Shown piece after piece: positions 6,333-14,487 of a stretch of 24,581 nucleotides of DNA (position 1 is the stretch's first letter; the number at the start of each line of letters is the position of its first letter). The notes beneath the pieces were generated by a model. That model worked only from the letters and a program-made list of their open reading frames with translations, ran no database searches and was not told where the DNA came from. The position numbers and the translations under genes are program-made. Source of the stretch: Accumulibacter sp031732815 (lineage in GTDB: Bacteria > Pseudomonadota > Gammaproteobacteria > Burkholderiales > Rhodocyclaceae); the NCBI RefSeq assembly GCF_031732815.1, contig NZ_JAVMKF010000176.1, positions 1-24,581 of the forward strand, written 5' to 3'.

Positions 6333-7796
6333 TCAGCGCAAAGTGTCGGGAAGGTTGAGGAATCCGCGGATGATGGTGATCAGGCGCGTCTCGCGCAGCA
6401 GCAAGGGGTTCTGATCGCCGGAGGGCTGCATCTTCTGCAGGTAGATGATCCTCAGGCGCGGCAGAAGCTGGTGCAGAGCGTCGTAAACGGCCGGCCGCTG
6501 CAGCGGCGAGTTCTCATCCGCGTCGACCAGGATGTAATGGTGCCCGGTCTTGTGCTTTTCGTCGTATTCGAGTGCGTCCCGAATGAATTCGGCGAGGAGT
6601 TCCCTTTGCTCCGGGTCGAGCAGCCGATCGCCGCGCTGCTCGCCGAAGTGCCGCGCCACGTCGATCAGGAGGCCGTCGATTGCCTGCGCGTCGTTGAAAC
6701 CCGATTCGAGGTCGGAAAGCTCGATCCTGCCCCGCCCGACCACGTGCAGTCCGCCGCTCGGGCGGAAATCGGGGCGGACCTGGCGGTAACGCGAACTGAC
6801 GATCTCGGCACCGCCTCCGGTGCGCACGAACAGGGAAAAGCGTGCGCCGCCGCCAGCATCGTGGCGATCGTTTTCCTCCTGCGCCTGCACCCAGTCCGGC
6901 CGGACGGCGAGGACACTGAGCCAGAAAAGCAAGGACTTGGCCGCCTCCCAGACATCCGATTCGCGTATCGCGTGCGGCGACTTGCGCGGCAGCGCGGCGC
7001 GCGTCGCCGGCCGCAGAACATCGTCGAGCACCGTGCCGAGCGGGCTGGTGCACAGCCAGCGCGCGAGCGCGGCTCGATCGGCGCTGCCGGTCAAGCCCTT
7101 CTGCAACGCGTGCTGGCAGATCATCTGCGTGAGTAAAGGGACCTCGGCAAGCGCCTGGCTGACCTCGTCCTCGACCGTGGCCAGGAAGATCGCGTCGGCA
7201 ACCCGGGTGTCGCGCTCAGCGCGCTCGCCGCCGTCGCTCTCATACTTCTCCGGAGCGATGCGCGCCAGCAGGGCGGCGAAGTCGGTGTCCCGATGCACGT
7301 CCTCGGTGAGCGTGTTCATGTCGGCCAGGGTGTGCTGCAGTTGATCGATCAGCCGCCGAAATTTGGCGTAATCGTCGAGTTCAGCGCGCGTATGCTGCGT
7401 GTGCTTCGGGTCGTCCAGGCCCGCGAGTTCCGCCTCCAGAGCGGCAATCTCCTTTTCCCAGTGCTTCAGGTAGCGAACACGCTCGACCGGCTTGTACAAG
7501 GGTGTTCGCGCGAGAACGATCGGACTCACCCGCTTGTGGAAGCCTCCGTTCTCGTGGATCCGGCACAGCTCGTACATGCAGTAGTCCGACTTGAAATACG
7601 CCTCGCTGAGCACCAGAACAATATGCCCGGCGGCGCCGATCTGGTTCATGAACTGGCGGATCGAGTCGCCGTAGCCCAGCTTCTTCTTGTCGTAGCACAG
7701 TTCAATTCCGCGCGCCATGCAGGCTTGGTCCAGCTTTTCGACCAGCGGCTTCTGCGCTTCCTCTTTCCACGCGTACGAAACGTAGACGCTGACCAT
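6333..7796 (-). CDS. TIR-domain effector protein
   Basis: This 487-residue protein starts at the ATG at 7796 (MVSVYVSYAWKEEA), chosen because GGAGG lies about 8 bases upstream; the frame is open to 7844. Residues 3 to about 130 form a TIR domain: VSVYVSYAW (first strand), ELCYDKKKLGYGDSI (BB-loop region), HIVLVLSEAYFKSDYCMYEL (58-77), with Glu76 where NAD-cleaving TIR domains carry the catalytic glutamate. The middle is helical, and the C-terminal 300 residues, including a possible Rossmann-like segment near HHYILVDADENS, are not recognised. TIR domains in bacterial immunity degrade NAD+ or make signalling nucleotides. It is the first gene of the operon with MoxR and FGE proteins, so it is the likely effector. 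No membrane segment or signal peptide is seen. Confidence 0.87.
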   Translation of the reverse strand: MVSVYVSYAWKEEAQKPLVEKLDQACMARGIELCYDKKKLGYGDSIRQFMNQIGAAGHIVLVLSEAYFKSDYCMYELCRIHENGGFHKRVSPIVLARTPLYKPVERVRYLKHWEKEIAALEAELAGLDDPKHTQHTRAELDDYAKFRRLIDQLQHTLADMNTLTEDVHRDTDFAALLARIAPEKYESDGGERAERDTRVADAIFLATVEDEVSQALAEVPLLTQMICQHALQKGLTGSADRAALARWLCTSPLGTVLDDVLRPATRAALPRKSPHAIRESDVWEAAKSLLFWLSVLAVRPDWVQAQEENDRHDAGGGARFSLFVRTGGGAEIVSSRYRQVRPDFRPSGGLHVVGRGRIELSDLESGFNDAQAIDGLLIDVARHFGEQRGDRLLDPEQRELLAEFIRDALEYDEKHKTGHHYILVDADENSPLQRPAVYDALHQLLPRLRIIYLQKMQPSGDQNPLLLRETRLITIIRGFLNLPDTLR

Positions 7797-7928
7797 CGAA
7801 ACCCTCCCCCCGGATCTGTCGGCAAGTGCATGGGCGGGGTCCACCGGGCGGCGCCGGGCGGGCGGCAGCGCCGGCCGGGCGAGTTCGTGGGGAACCCGTT
7901 CACCGGGTCAAGTATCAGCGGTGGCCGC

Positions 7929-8105
7929 GCGCAAGTCAAACACGCGCCGCGCGGCGGGATCGGGCGCGCCGGAGACGGTGGACGCGGACGTGGCGGGCGT
8001 GCCGGCGGCGCCCGCCAGCGCCTCAGGGCGGCGGGCCGGTCTCGCGCTCGTCGCCGCTGGCCGCGCCGGGCGCTTCGAGCTTCAGTTCCTGAATTTTCCG
8101 GGTGA
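7929..8105. repeat. Left copy of ntrC 3'-end direct repeat (block 1)
   Basis: Aligns to 12893-13067 with only a handful of differences. It covers the downstream flank of ntrC and its last codons. Both copies have the same orientation. Block 1 is followed directly by block 2 (8106-8235 against 13317-13446), which is visibly more diverged. The 249 bp between them in the real gene (13068-13316, 83 codons) are missing here. Confidence 0.9.
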
Positions 8106-8235
8106 GCGCCATCACGGTCAGCCAGTTACAGAGGTTCTCGAGCGAGCGGACATTGCCCAGGAAATCGAGCCCGCAACGCTGGTGCAGCGCAACTTCCGGG
8201 AAGCGCTTGGCGTCAACGCCGAGCTCGTGCGCGCG
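8023..8235 (-). pseudogene. Truncated, internally deleted ntrC fragment
   Basis: The minus strand encodes HELGVDAKRFPEVALHQRCGLDFLGNVRSLENLCNWLTVMA, split here as HELGVDAKRF / GLDFLGNVRSLENLCNWL, fused in frame to LTRKIQELKLEAPGAASG and the same C-terminus as the real NtrC at 12985. The first part matches the end of the NtrC AAA+ domain, the second the last helix of the Fis-type DNA-binding domain. The linker and most of the helix-turn-helix are deleted (83 codons). The response receiver and nearly all of the ATPase domain are absent, and similarity stops at 8235, so it cannot work as a regulator. It is a scar of the rearrangement that placed foreign genes next to ntrC. Confidence 0.9.
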
Positions 8236-8342
8236 ATTTGAACCAGCTGGGATAGTAAGAGATTTAGGGCAGAGGACATTGCCCGGCTGGATGGGTGGAT
8301 CGAGGCAGACCTGAGCCGGCAAAAGTGATTGCCCGGCAGCGC

Positions 8343-8716
8343 TTAAGCCACCTCGGCCCGTAGGCTGAACAGATTGACGGGCGCCCGGACTTCCTTCATA
8401 CGTCCGCGTCCAGCCAGAACCTGATCGGCAACCGTAACCATGCCCGCTCAAGTTCATCAGTATCGCGCTTTACGGCGCTGCGGTCTCGATGCTGCCGCTG
8501 CGAAATCTGTGTGATCGATCCGGGCATTTCCTTCACCACCCGGAACACTGCCAAACGAGCTGCCGTGATGGGCTTCATCACCACAGCGGGGTCTTCGAAG
8601 CCGACGATACGGTCCTCGGGTAGCGGTTCGCCACGTTCCCCCGCGATGGCCAACTGACGGCCACGCTTGAAGAAGTCTTCGTCCGTTCCAGTCGTGTCAG
8701 GCGCCGACACCCGCAC
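8343..8716 (-). pseudogene. Frameshifted HTH antitoxin-like regulator (HVO_A0114-type)
   Basis: The frame from the ATG at 8716 reads FEDPAVVMKPITAARLAVFRVVKE, here split as FEDPAVVMKP and ITAARLAVFRVVKE, then GSITQISQRQHRDRSAVKRD, a winged-helix DNA-recognition segment typical of small putative DNA-binding proteins of the HVO_A0114 group, several of which serve as antitoxins. Around 8441 the frame is lost. The continuation VTVADQVLAGRGRMKEVRA and the end SLRAEVA are found in the next frame, stopping at TAA 8343-8345, whereas the original frame runs out at 8396. A small deletion therefore disables the C-terminus, unless it is a sequencing error. I see no intact partner toxin next to it. Confidence 0.62.
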
Positions 8717-8782
8717 AAAGCCTCAGCGCTTTGCATTGCCCAGCAAAAGCCAAAGCCCTGCGGGCAGAAACCGCATGCACGA

Positions 8783-9298
8783 TTACGGCATCATCCCGTC
8801 GTCGACGCGACGCCGTTCTTCTGACGGCAGAAAAATGGCCTCCGCATCCGGGTGGCACCCGACGAGAAACGCCATCATTTCGGTAGTGTCCTTCGAGAGA
8901 TGGAAGCCCATTATCTTCTCGTTGAACTCCAGCGCCTTGGCGGCTGGCACACTGATCGCGTCGATGCCGCGCAAGATCAGCGCCCCGTTCATCACGAAAC
9001 GGGAAGTGCACTTGTTGCCGCGGTAGAAGAACTGCTGCAGAGCACCAGACAGGAAGAACGCCGTCGCTCGTTCAAACGGTTTGCACTCTTGTAGAGTGGC
9101 CAGTCCGTCGTTGAACATCCGGTTCAGTTCCGGCGCACCGGGCCGTTCAGCACGCGGCAAGCACGCGTGCTTGCGGTCCAAGGAAGCGCTGGATGGTCGA
9201 TCGCCACACGCGCATCGGGCCGCAAGTCCGACCAGCCACAAAATCGAGAGCTCCGCAGGCACCTTGAATTCGTGGCGTCGTTGGTGAAGAACACGCAC
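8783..9298 (-). pseudogene. Truncated Fic-family protein remnant
   Basis: The frame (171 codons from 9298) is recognisable from about residue 57 on (9130-8783): ELNRMFNDGLATLQE, PFERATAFFLSGALQQ, FFYRGNKCTSRFVMNG, DAISVPAAKALEFNEK and TTEMMAFLVGCHPDAE. This is the C-terminal half of a Fic protein of the QFFYDGNKRTSR type, enzymes that transfer AMP or related groups to proteins. The core motif is altered (RGNKCTSR for DGNKRTSR) and everything N-terminal to it is missing or unrecognisable; the first 56 codons look like chance open frame. It is likely inactive. It lies head to tail with the HTH antitoxin-like pseudogene, 66 bases apart, so they may once have been one module. Confidence 0.62.
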
Positions 9299-9370
9299 GG
9301 TAACCCATTAGCGAGGCAAAATCCCGTTCGCTCCGGCTCACTTGGTCAATGCGTCCAGACGCTGTGTCGC

Positions 9371-9860
9371 TTACTCGTCTCCGCGTGCCGCCTGCTGGCG
9401 CGACCACTCGACGGTCAAGGCATCGTCCTTGGCGACGCCTTGGCCTTCCTTGTGCACGACGCCGACTTCCTTCCTGGCGGATGGCTGCAGGTCTCGCGCG
9501 GTTCCCGGGAAACGCGGCCTGGGGAAAAACCGGCGTGAATTCTTGCTTGACGATGGTCTGCCAGAGCGGATTCGAACGCCGAACGGTGGTTGAATTTCCT
9601 ATCCTTTGCCGGCGCCGCTCTATCCAGTCGGCGATTTGGTCAGAGCACGCCCGCCGGGCAGCATGTCCATCAGGGCCAGATATTGGTGCGGCATCCTCGC
9701 GCCACCACCTCTCTGCACCTCGCCATCCACCGCGCCGGCTTCGGCTGGCCGGGATCCGGTTCCGGCTCCCGCTTCAGTGCATGCAGCGAACCACGCCAAG
9801 AACGTTTCCGCATCTGCAAAGCCATCAACGTGCGCGGTGCAAGGCCCTTGCACGCAGCTA
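9371..9860 (-). pseudogene. Degraded coding remnants ending in a Sel1-like repeat
   Basis: The minus strand at 9373-9466 reads EVGVVHKEGQGVAKDDAL and TVEWSRQQAARGDE before a TAA (9371-9373). This is a clear Sel1-type repeat end (pattern LGxxYxxGxGVxxDxxxAxxWYxxAAxxG). Upstream, up to about 9860, protein-like stretches occur in different frames (AETFLAWFAACTEAG, QYLALMDMLPGG, DQIADWIERRRQ) that I do not recognise and that are broken by stops and frame changes. No intact gene is present. Sel1 proteins are helical solenoid adaptors. The call for the last 30 codons is moderate; the rest is only noted. Confidence 0.42.
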
Positions 9861-9993
9861 CTGTTTCGCCGAACAGGGGTTCTGCCGTCGGGTGGCTACT
9901 CCATCATGCCGTATCCGTGCAGCAGATATCGTGATAATGTTGCCCGTCGGGCGGACGCAGCGTCGTCGGAGAGGGTGCCAGAGGAGGGAAAGG

Positions 9994-12426
9994 ATGGACA
10001 GGGTTCAGTACGACATCTTTGTCAGCTATCGACGAGTTTCACCCGACCAAGAGTGGGTGCGTGGACAGCTCGTCCCCGCGTTGAAGAAGGTGGGACTGAA
10101 AGTTCTCCTGGACGTCGATGATTTCGTACCGGGCAGAAACCTGATCCTCGAGATGGCCCGCGCGACCGAGGAGAGCCAACGGATGCTGTGCGTTCTCAGC
10201 CCGGAGTATTTCGAAAGCGGCCGGATGGTCCAGTTCGAGTCCCTTACTGTGCTGGCGGCCGCGCCGGCGGGCCAGGACTCACGCCTAATCCCGATGATCG
10301 TCCGCCCGGTGAAGTTGCCGGTCTGGCTTCAACATATCGTCCCAGTCGACTGGACGGATCCGGCCGCCCGCCAACATGAGTGGTTGAAGCTCCTGGCAGC
10401 ACTCGGTGTCGATCGGACCGGGGATGCCCAGACTCGGGCGCTGCAGGTGTTGCCCGGACCGCTTCCTGAGTGGGTCGTTCCGAACAACCTGCCTCGCCAG
10501 CAACTCTTCGTCGGACGTGACGAGCAACTGGCAGGGATTGCGTCGGCGCTGGCCGTGGAGACGCGCGGCTGGGGAGTCTGGATCAGCGGACCCGGGGGAA
10601 TCGGCAAGACGGCTCTCGCTATCCGCGCTGCCGCGAAGGCGCCGCAGCGCTTCAGGCGCGTAATCTTCATGTCAGCCAAGGAGACGGACTTCGGTCCGGA
10701 AGGCGAGCACCCGCGCCACGAGTTCGTGCTGCACGGCTATATAGAGATGCTCAATGTGATCGCAAGGGAATTAGGCAAGCCCGAGCTGATGCAGGCTCCC
10801 GATACAGAGCGCCCATTCCTCGTCCGGCGAGAGATCGAGGGTGGCGCCGTCCTGCTGATTCTCGACGACTTCGATAGCCTGCCGCGCAATGACCGGGATC
10901 GCTGTCTGTCCTTCCTCAGCGGGTTACCGGCCAGTTGCAGCGCGATCGTCACCGGACGTCGAAGTCGCGTTGATGTCCAGGCGGTCACGCTGCGCCTCGA
11001 TCGGCTGATCGAGAAGGACGCTCTGGATCTGCTGGACAAGCTTGCTGGTCAGTACCCGCTCCTGAGGGCGGCCGATCACGACCAGCGCTCGCGCCTGTAT
11101 CAGGAAACCGCCGGGAATCCTCTTCTGATGCGTTGGGTTGCAGGGCAGCTCGGCCGCGGCGGCTGCAGGACGGTCGGTGCCGCTTTGCGCTTCCTGAACG
11201 AGGCCCCCGCCAATAACGATCCGCTCGAGTACATGTTTAGCGAAGTACTGCAGAGTTCCCCGGAACTCGAACTGCAGTTGCTGGCACTGCTTAGCCACTT
11301 TCCGAACGAGATGGCGCTGGAACTGATCGTCCGCCTTATGCGTGCGCGAGAGGATGTCGTCGAGATGGCTCTGACCGCGCTGGCATCCCGAGCCTTGCTC
11401 GTTCCTGACGTTGAACTGACGCGCTTCCGGCTCGCTCCGATGGTTTCCGCCTTGATCGAGCGCCAGCGGCCGGAACTCGTCACCGAGATGGGCAGGCGTG
11501 TCGAGAACCGCGCCTATGACCTGATCGTTCAGAACGGCTATCTGCATCACGAGTGCTATTCGACACTCGAGGCCGAGTGGCCGATCATCCTCGCGTCGCT
11601 GCCGATGTTTCTTGCCGGCGACAATCAGCGCCTGCAATGTATCTGCGATGCGTTACACATCTTCCTTGAATTCACGGGGCACTGGGACGAGTGGCTGTCA
11701 CTGAACGAGAAGGCCGAGCGGAAGGCGTTCGACGACGGCGACTACTACGAAGCGGGGTGGAGGGCGTGGCAGACCGGCCGCGTTCATCGCCTGCGCCATC
11801 AAGCCGACACCGTCTTCGCCTGTGCCGACCGCGCGACCGATCACTGGGCGAGGACCCAGAGTCCCGAATACAAGCGTTCGCCGCGGGCCGGTGCACGCGA
11901 GAACGGCGACGCCCTGACGCTTCGAGGCAAAGCTCACTATCTCAGGAAGGAGTACCCGGCAGCGATCCACTGCTTCACGCAAGCGCTGGCAGTGCTCAGC
12001 GCAGAGTTCGGCGAGACCCGCGATTACGCAAGCGCGCTGAACGGTCTGGGCGACGCGCTGCGACACTCCGGCAAACACGACGACGCTGAGAAGGCTTACC
12101 AGGAAGCGCTGGCAATTGCCCGCCGTATCGACTCGCCAAACGACATCGCTGCGTTTACCGGCAACCTGGCAGCACTGGCGATAGATTGCAGGGACTACCC
12201 GAAGGCGGAGAGTCTGGCGCGAGAAGCGCTGAAGCTTGCCGAGCAAGTTGGTCGGCAGGAGTCGATCGCGGCCGACTGCCGCCGTCTCAGTGAGGCGTGC
12301 GAGGCCCAGGGCAAGCTTGACGAGGGGCAGCGCTACGCGCGCCAGGCGGTCGAGGCCTATCGACGGCTGGGCTCAACCTTCTCCGACATCGCCGAATCGA
12401 TGAGCACGCAATGGAAGCTCGGCTGA
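9994..12426 (+). CDS. TIR-STAND (NB-ARC-like) ATPase with TPR repeats
   Basis: This 810-residue protein starts at the ATG at 9994, behind GGAGGGAAAGG; the frame is open far upstream but unlike protein there. Residues 6-120 are a TIR domain (YDIFVSYRR, then LLDVDDFVPG, CVLSPEYFESGRMVQFES with Glu82 in the catalytic position). A STAND NTPase follows: FVGRDEQL (172-179), Walker A GPGGIGKT (199-206), Walker B VLLILDDFD (286-294), and GNPLLMRWV, the GLPL-like motif. The last 200 residues contain TPR repeats (GDALTLRGKAHYLRKEYPAA; SALNGLGDALRHSGKHDDA; NLAALAIDCRDYPKA). This is the layout of TIR-NLR-like immune receptors: TPRs sense, STAND oligomerises, TIR depletes NAD+. It stands alone, opposite in strand to the TIR-MoxR operon, bracketed by ntrC repeats and mobile-element debris. 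The trigger is unknown. Confidence 0.92.
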   Translation: MDRVQYDIFVSYRRVSPDQEWVRGQLVPALKKVGLKVLLDVDDFVPGRNLILEMARATEESQRMLCVLSPEYFESGRMVQFESLTVLAAAPAGQDSRLIPMIVRPVKLPVWLQHIVPVDWTDPAARQHEWLKLLAALGVDRTGDAQTRALQVLPGPLPEWVVPNNLPRQQLFVGRDEQLAGIASALAVETRGWGVWISGPGGIGKTALAIRAAAKAPQRFRRVIFMSAKETDFGPEGEHPRHEFVLHGYIEMLNVIARELGKPELMQAPDTERPFLVRREIEGGAVLLILDDFDSLPRNDRDRCLSFLSGLPASCSAIVTGRRSRVDVQAVTLRLDRLIEKDALDLLDKLAGQYPLLRAADHDQRSRLYQETAGNPLLMRWVAGQLGRGGCRTVGAALRFLNEAPANNDPLEYMFSEVLQSSPELELQLLALLSHFPNEMALELIVRLMRAREDVVEMALTALASRALLVPDVELTRFRLAPMVSALIERQRPELVTEMGRRVENRAYDLIVQNGYLHHECYSTLEAEWPIILASLPMFLAGDNQRLQCICDALHIFLEFTGHWDEWLSLNEKAERKAFDDGDYYEAGWRAWQTGRVHRLRHQADTVFACADRATDHWARTQSPEYKRSPRAGARENGDALTLRGKAHYLRKEYPAAIHCFTQALAVLSAEFGETRDYASALNGLGDALRHSGKHDDAEKAYQEALAIARRIDSPNDIAAFTGNLAALAIDCRDYPKAESLAREALKLAEQVGRQESIAADCRRLSEACEAQGKLDEGQRYARQAVEAYRRLGSTFSDIAESMSTQWKLG

Positions 12427-12558
12427 CCTCGGCAAGCGAACCGTACGGAGATACGGTCTTGCAGTCGAAGCCGTGACCGGCGCGGCGAAAATGCTTAGGG
12501 ACCGTGTTCCTCCTGCCGATCGCCAGCGTCGGGGGTCGGCGATTCGTTCTTGAGGGGA

Positions 12559-12879
12559 TGCGCCTCACTCCGCAAGCCGTGCAGCGACTTCGGGCGACGC
12601 TCCGGACGCACCTCGTCGTCTGGCGCGGCCTGCTGGGCAAATCCGATGGCGAAGCCATGTGCGCCTGCGGCCACGGCGCCGGTTTCTGTCTCGATGCTGG
12701 TGTGCGCGTCGCGGGCAACGACCGGCAAGTCCGGAGCGCCTGCTGCCCTACTTCGCCCGCCCGGCCTTTGCACAGGAACGGCTGCGGCAGATCAACGCGG
12801 AGCACCTCTCGTCGCCGGAAGTCCAAAACCGGGGCCGGGCGGGCTCTGCAGCCAGAGCCTGACCCCGCTCGAACCCTGA
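12559..12879 (+). mobile_element. IS91-family transposase remnant (C-terminal, frameshifted)
   Basis: Three plus-strand frames together encode an IS91-type transposase end: GFCLDAGVRVAGNDRQ in the frame of 12504, ERLLPYFARPAFAQERLRQI in the frame of 12659, and KPGPGGLCSQSLTPLEP in the frame of 12550. The pieces follow the family order (D-A-x-V-R, RYxARPxxAxERL, LTPLEL). At least two frameshifts make it inactive, and the N-terminal catalytic part is missing. IS91-type elements move by rolling-circle replication and often carry neighbouring DNA along. This one sits directly between the STAND gene and the duplicated ntrC 3' end, so it is a candidate agent for that duplication. Confidence 0.62.
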
Positions 12880-12892
12880 CCCGCCTAGCCGT

Positions 12893-13067
12893 GCGCAAGT
12901 CAAGCATGCGCCGCGGCGGGATCGGGCGCGCCGGAGACGGTGGACGCGGACACGGCGGGCGTGGCGGCGGCGCCCGCCAGCGCCTCAGGGCGGCGGGCCG
13001 GTCTCGCGCTCGTCGCCGCTGGCCGCGCCGGGCGCTTCGAGCTTCAGTTCCTGAATTTTCCGGGTGA
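12893..13067. repeat. Right copy of ntrC 3'-end direct repeat (block 1)
   Basis: This is the intact-gene side of the repeat with 7929-8105. It includes 92 bp of downstream flank and the last codons of ntrC. The matching block 2 is 13317-13446. Together the two copies flank 8236-12892 as direct repeats. Confidence 0.9.
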
Positions 13068-14421
13068 TCGTGTTGCGGCCGATGCCGAGCGCCTGCGCGG
13101 CTTCGATGCGGCGGCCGCCGGTGCGCAGTAGCGCGCGGCTGATCAGAATGCCTTCGAAGGTCTGGATCAGCTTTTCGTGCACGTGACCGGCCTGCGCGGC
13201 GAGCAGGCGATCGACTTCGTCGGCGAGGGCGCCTTCCCAGTCGTTGGCGCGCGCGCCGGGGGCGACGGTCTCGCGCAGGTCGGGCGGCAGGTCGGCGAGT
13301 TCGACGAGTTGGCCGGGCGCCATCACGGTCAGCCAGTGGCAGAGGTTTTCGAGCTGGCGGACGTTGCCCGGGAAATCGAGCCCGCAGAGCTGGCGCAGGG
13401 TGACTTCGGAGAAGCGCTTGGCTTCGACGCCGAGTTCCTGCGCGCTTTTCTGCAGGAAATGGCGGGCGAGCAGCGGGATGTCTTCGCGCCTTTCGCGCAG
13501 GCTGGGCAGGCGGACGCGGATGACGTTCAGGCGATGGAAGAGGTCTTCGCGAAACAGTCCCTGGCGGACGCGTGCTTCGAGGTCCTGGTGCGTCGCGGCG
13601 ATGATGCGGACGCGGGTTTTCAGCGGCGAGTGGCCGCCGACGCGGTAGTAGTGGCCGTCGGAGAGGACGCGCAGCAGGCGCGTCTGCAGTTCGGCCGGCA
13701 TGTCGCCGATTTCGTCGAGGAAGAGCGTTCCGCCTTCGGCCTGTTCGAATCGCCCCTGGCGCTGCGTCGCGGCGCCGGTGAACGCGCCGCGTTCGTGGCC
13801 GAAGAGTTCGGATTCGAGCAGGTCGCGCGGAATCGCCGCGGTGTTGATCGCGATGAACGGCTTGTCGGCGCGTGAGCTGTGGCGATGCACGGCGCGCGCG
13901 ACGAGTTCCTTACCCGAACCCGATTCGCCGGTGATCAGGACGGTGGCGTTCGACTGGCTGAGTCGGCCGATGGCGCGAAAGACTTCCTGCATCGCCGGCG
14001 CCTGGCCGAGGATCTCGGGCGTCAGTCCGGCTTCGCTCTCCGCACCAATCTGGTGCATACTCTCGCCGATCGCGCGCCGTATCAGTTCGATCGCCTGATC
14101 GACGTCGAAGGGTTTCGGCAGGTATTCGAAGGCGCCGCCCTGGAAAGCGGCGACCGCGCTGTCCAGGTCGGAATAGGCGGTCATGATGATCACCGGCAGC
14201 GAGGGAAAGCGCTGGCGGAAGATCTGCAGCAGTTCGAGCCCCGACTGGCCGGGCATGCGGATGTCGGAAACAAGGACCTGCGGCGCGCCGCCGGCGTCGA
14301 GCTGGGCCAGCGCTTCACCCGCGGAGGCGAAGCTGCGGAAGGGGATCTTCTCGCGCGCGAGCGTTTTTTCGAGGACCCAGCGAATTGATTTGTCGTCGTC
14401 GACGATCCAGACGGGTTTCAT
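12985..14421 (-). CDS. ntrC: NtrC, sigma-54-dependent nitrogen response regulator
   Basis: This 478-residue protein starts at the ATG at 14421 (MKPVWIVDDDKSIRW) behind GAGGAATTC; an upstream in-frame ATG at 14451 is less likely. The N-terminal receiver has the acidic pocket DDD (8-10) and phospho-acceptor Asp53 (SDIRMPG). The AAA+ domain shows Walker A GESGSGKE (165-172), the sigma-54-contacting GAFTGA (212-217) and Walker B GGTLFLDEIGD. The C-terminus is a Fis-type helix-turn-helix (ALLRTGGRRIEAAQALGIGR). Phosphorylated by NtrB under nitrogen limitation, NtrC binds enhancers and drives RNA polymerase-sigma-54 open-complex formation. It lies 66 bases after ntrB and downstream of glnA, probably in one nitrogen-control cluster. 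A candidate NtrC operator is present upstream of glnA (17833-17849). Its 3' end is duplicated at 8023-8235. Confidence 0.97.
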   Translation of the reverse strand: MKPVWIVDDDKSIRWVLEKTLAREKIPFRSFASAGEALAQLDAGGAPQVLVSDIRMPGQSGLELLQIFRQRFPSLPVIIMTAYSDLDSAVAAFQGGAFEYLPKPFDVDQAIELIRRAIGESMHQIGAESEAGLTPEILGQAPAMQEVFRAIGRLSQSNATVLITGESGSGKELVARAVHRHSSRADKPFIAINTAAIPRDLLESELFGHERGAFTGAATQRQGRFEQAEGGTLFLDEIGDMPAELQTRLLRVLSDGHYYRVGGHSPLKTRVRIIAATHQDLEARVRQGLFREDLFHRLNVIRVRLPSLRERREDIPLLARHFLQKSAQELGVEAKRFSEVTLRQLCGLDFPGNVRQLENLCHWLTVMAPGQLVELADLPPDLRETVAPGARANDWEGALADEVDRLLAAQAGHVHEKLIQTFEGILISRALLRTGGRRIEAAQALGIGRNTITRKIQELKLEAPGAASGDERETGPPP

Positions 14422-14487
14422 GAATTCCTCAGGCAGCTTGACGATGGTCACTCAATTGACAAGCAAGAAGCCTGCCCGCTCACCGGA

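Noticed and set aside
9550..9640. tRNA-like pattern on the minus strand (GTTCGAATCC and GGATAGAGC)
   Set aside because: The T-arm-like and D-arm-like words are present, but no acceptor stem pairs and no anticodon stem can be formed; the same bases also read as protein-like remnants.
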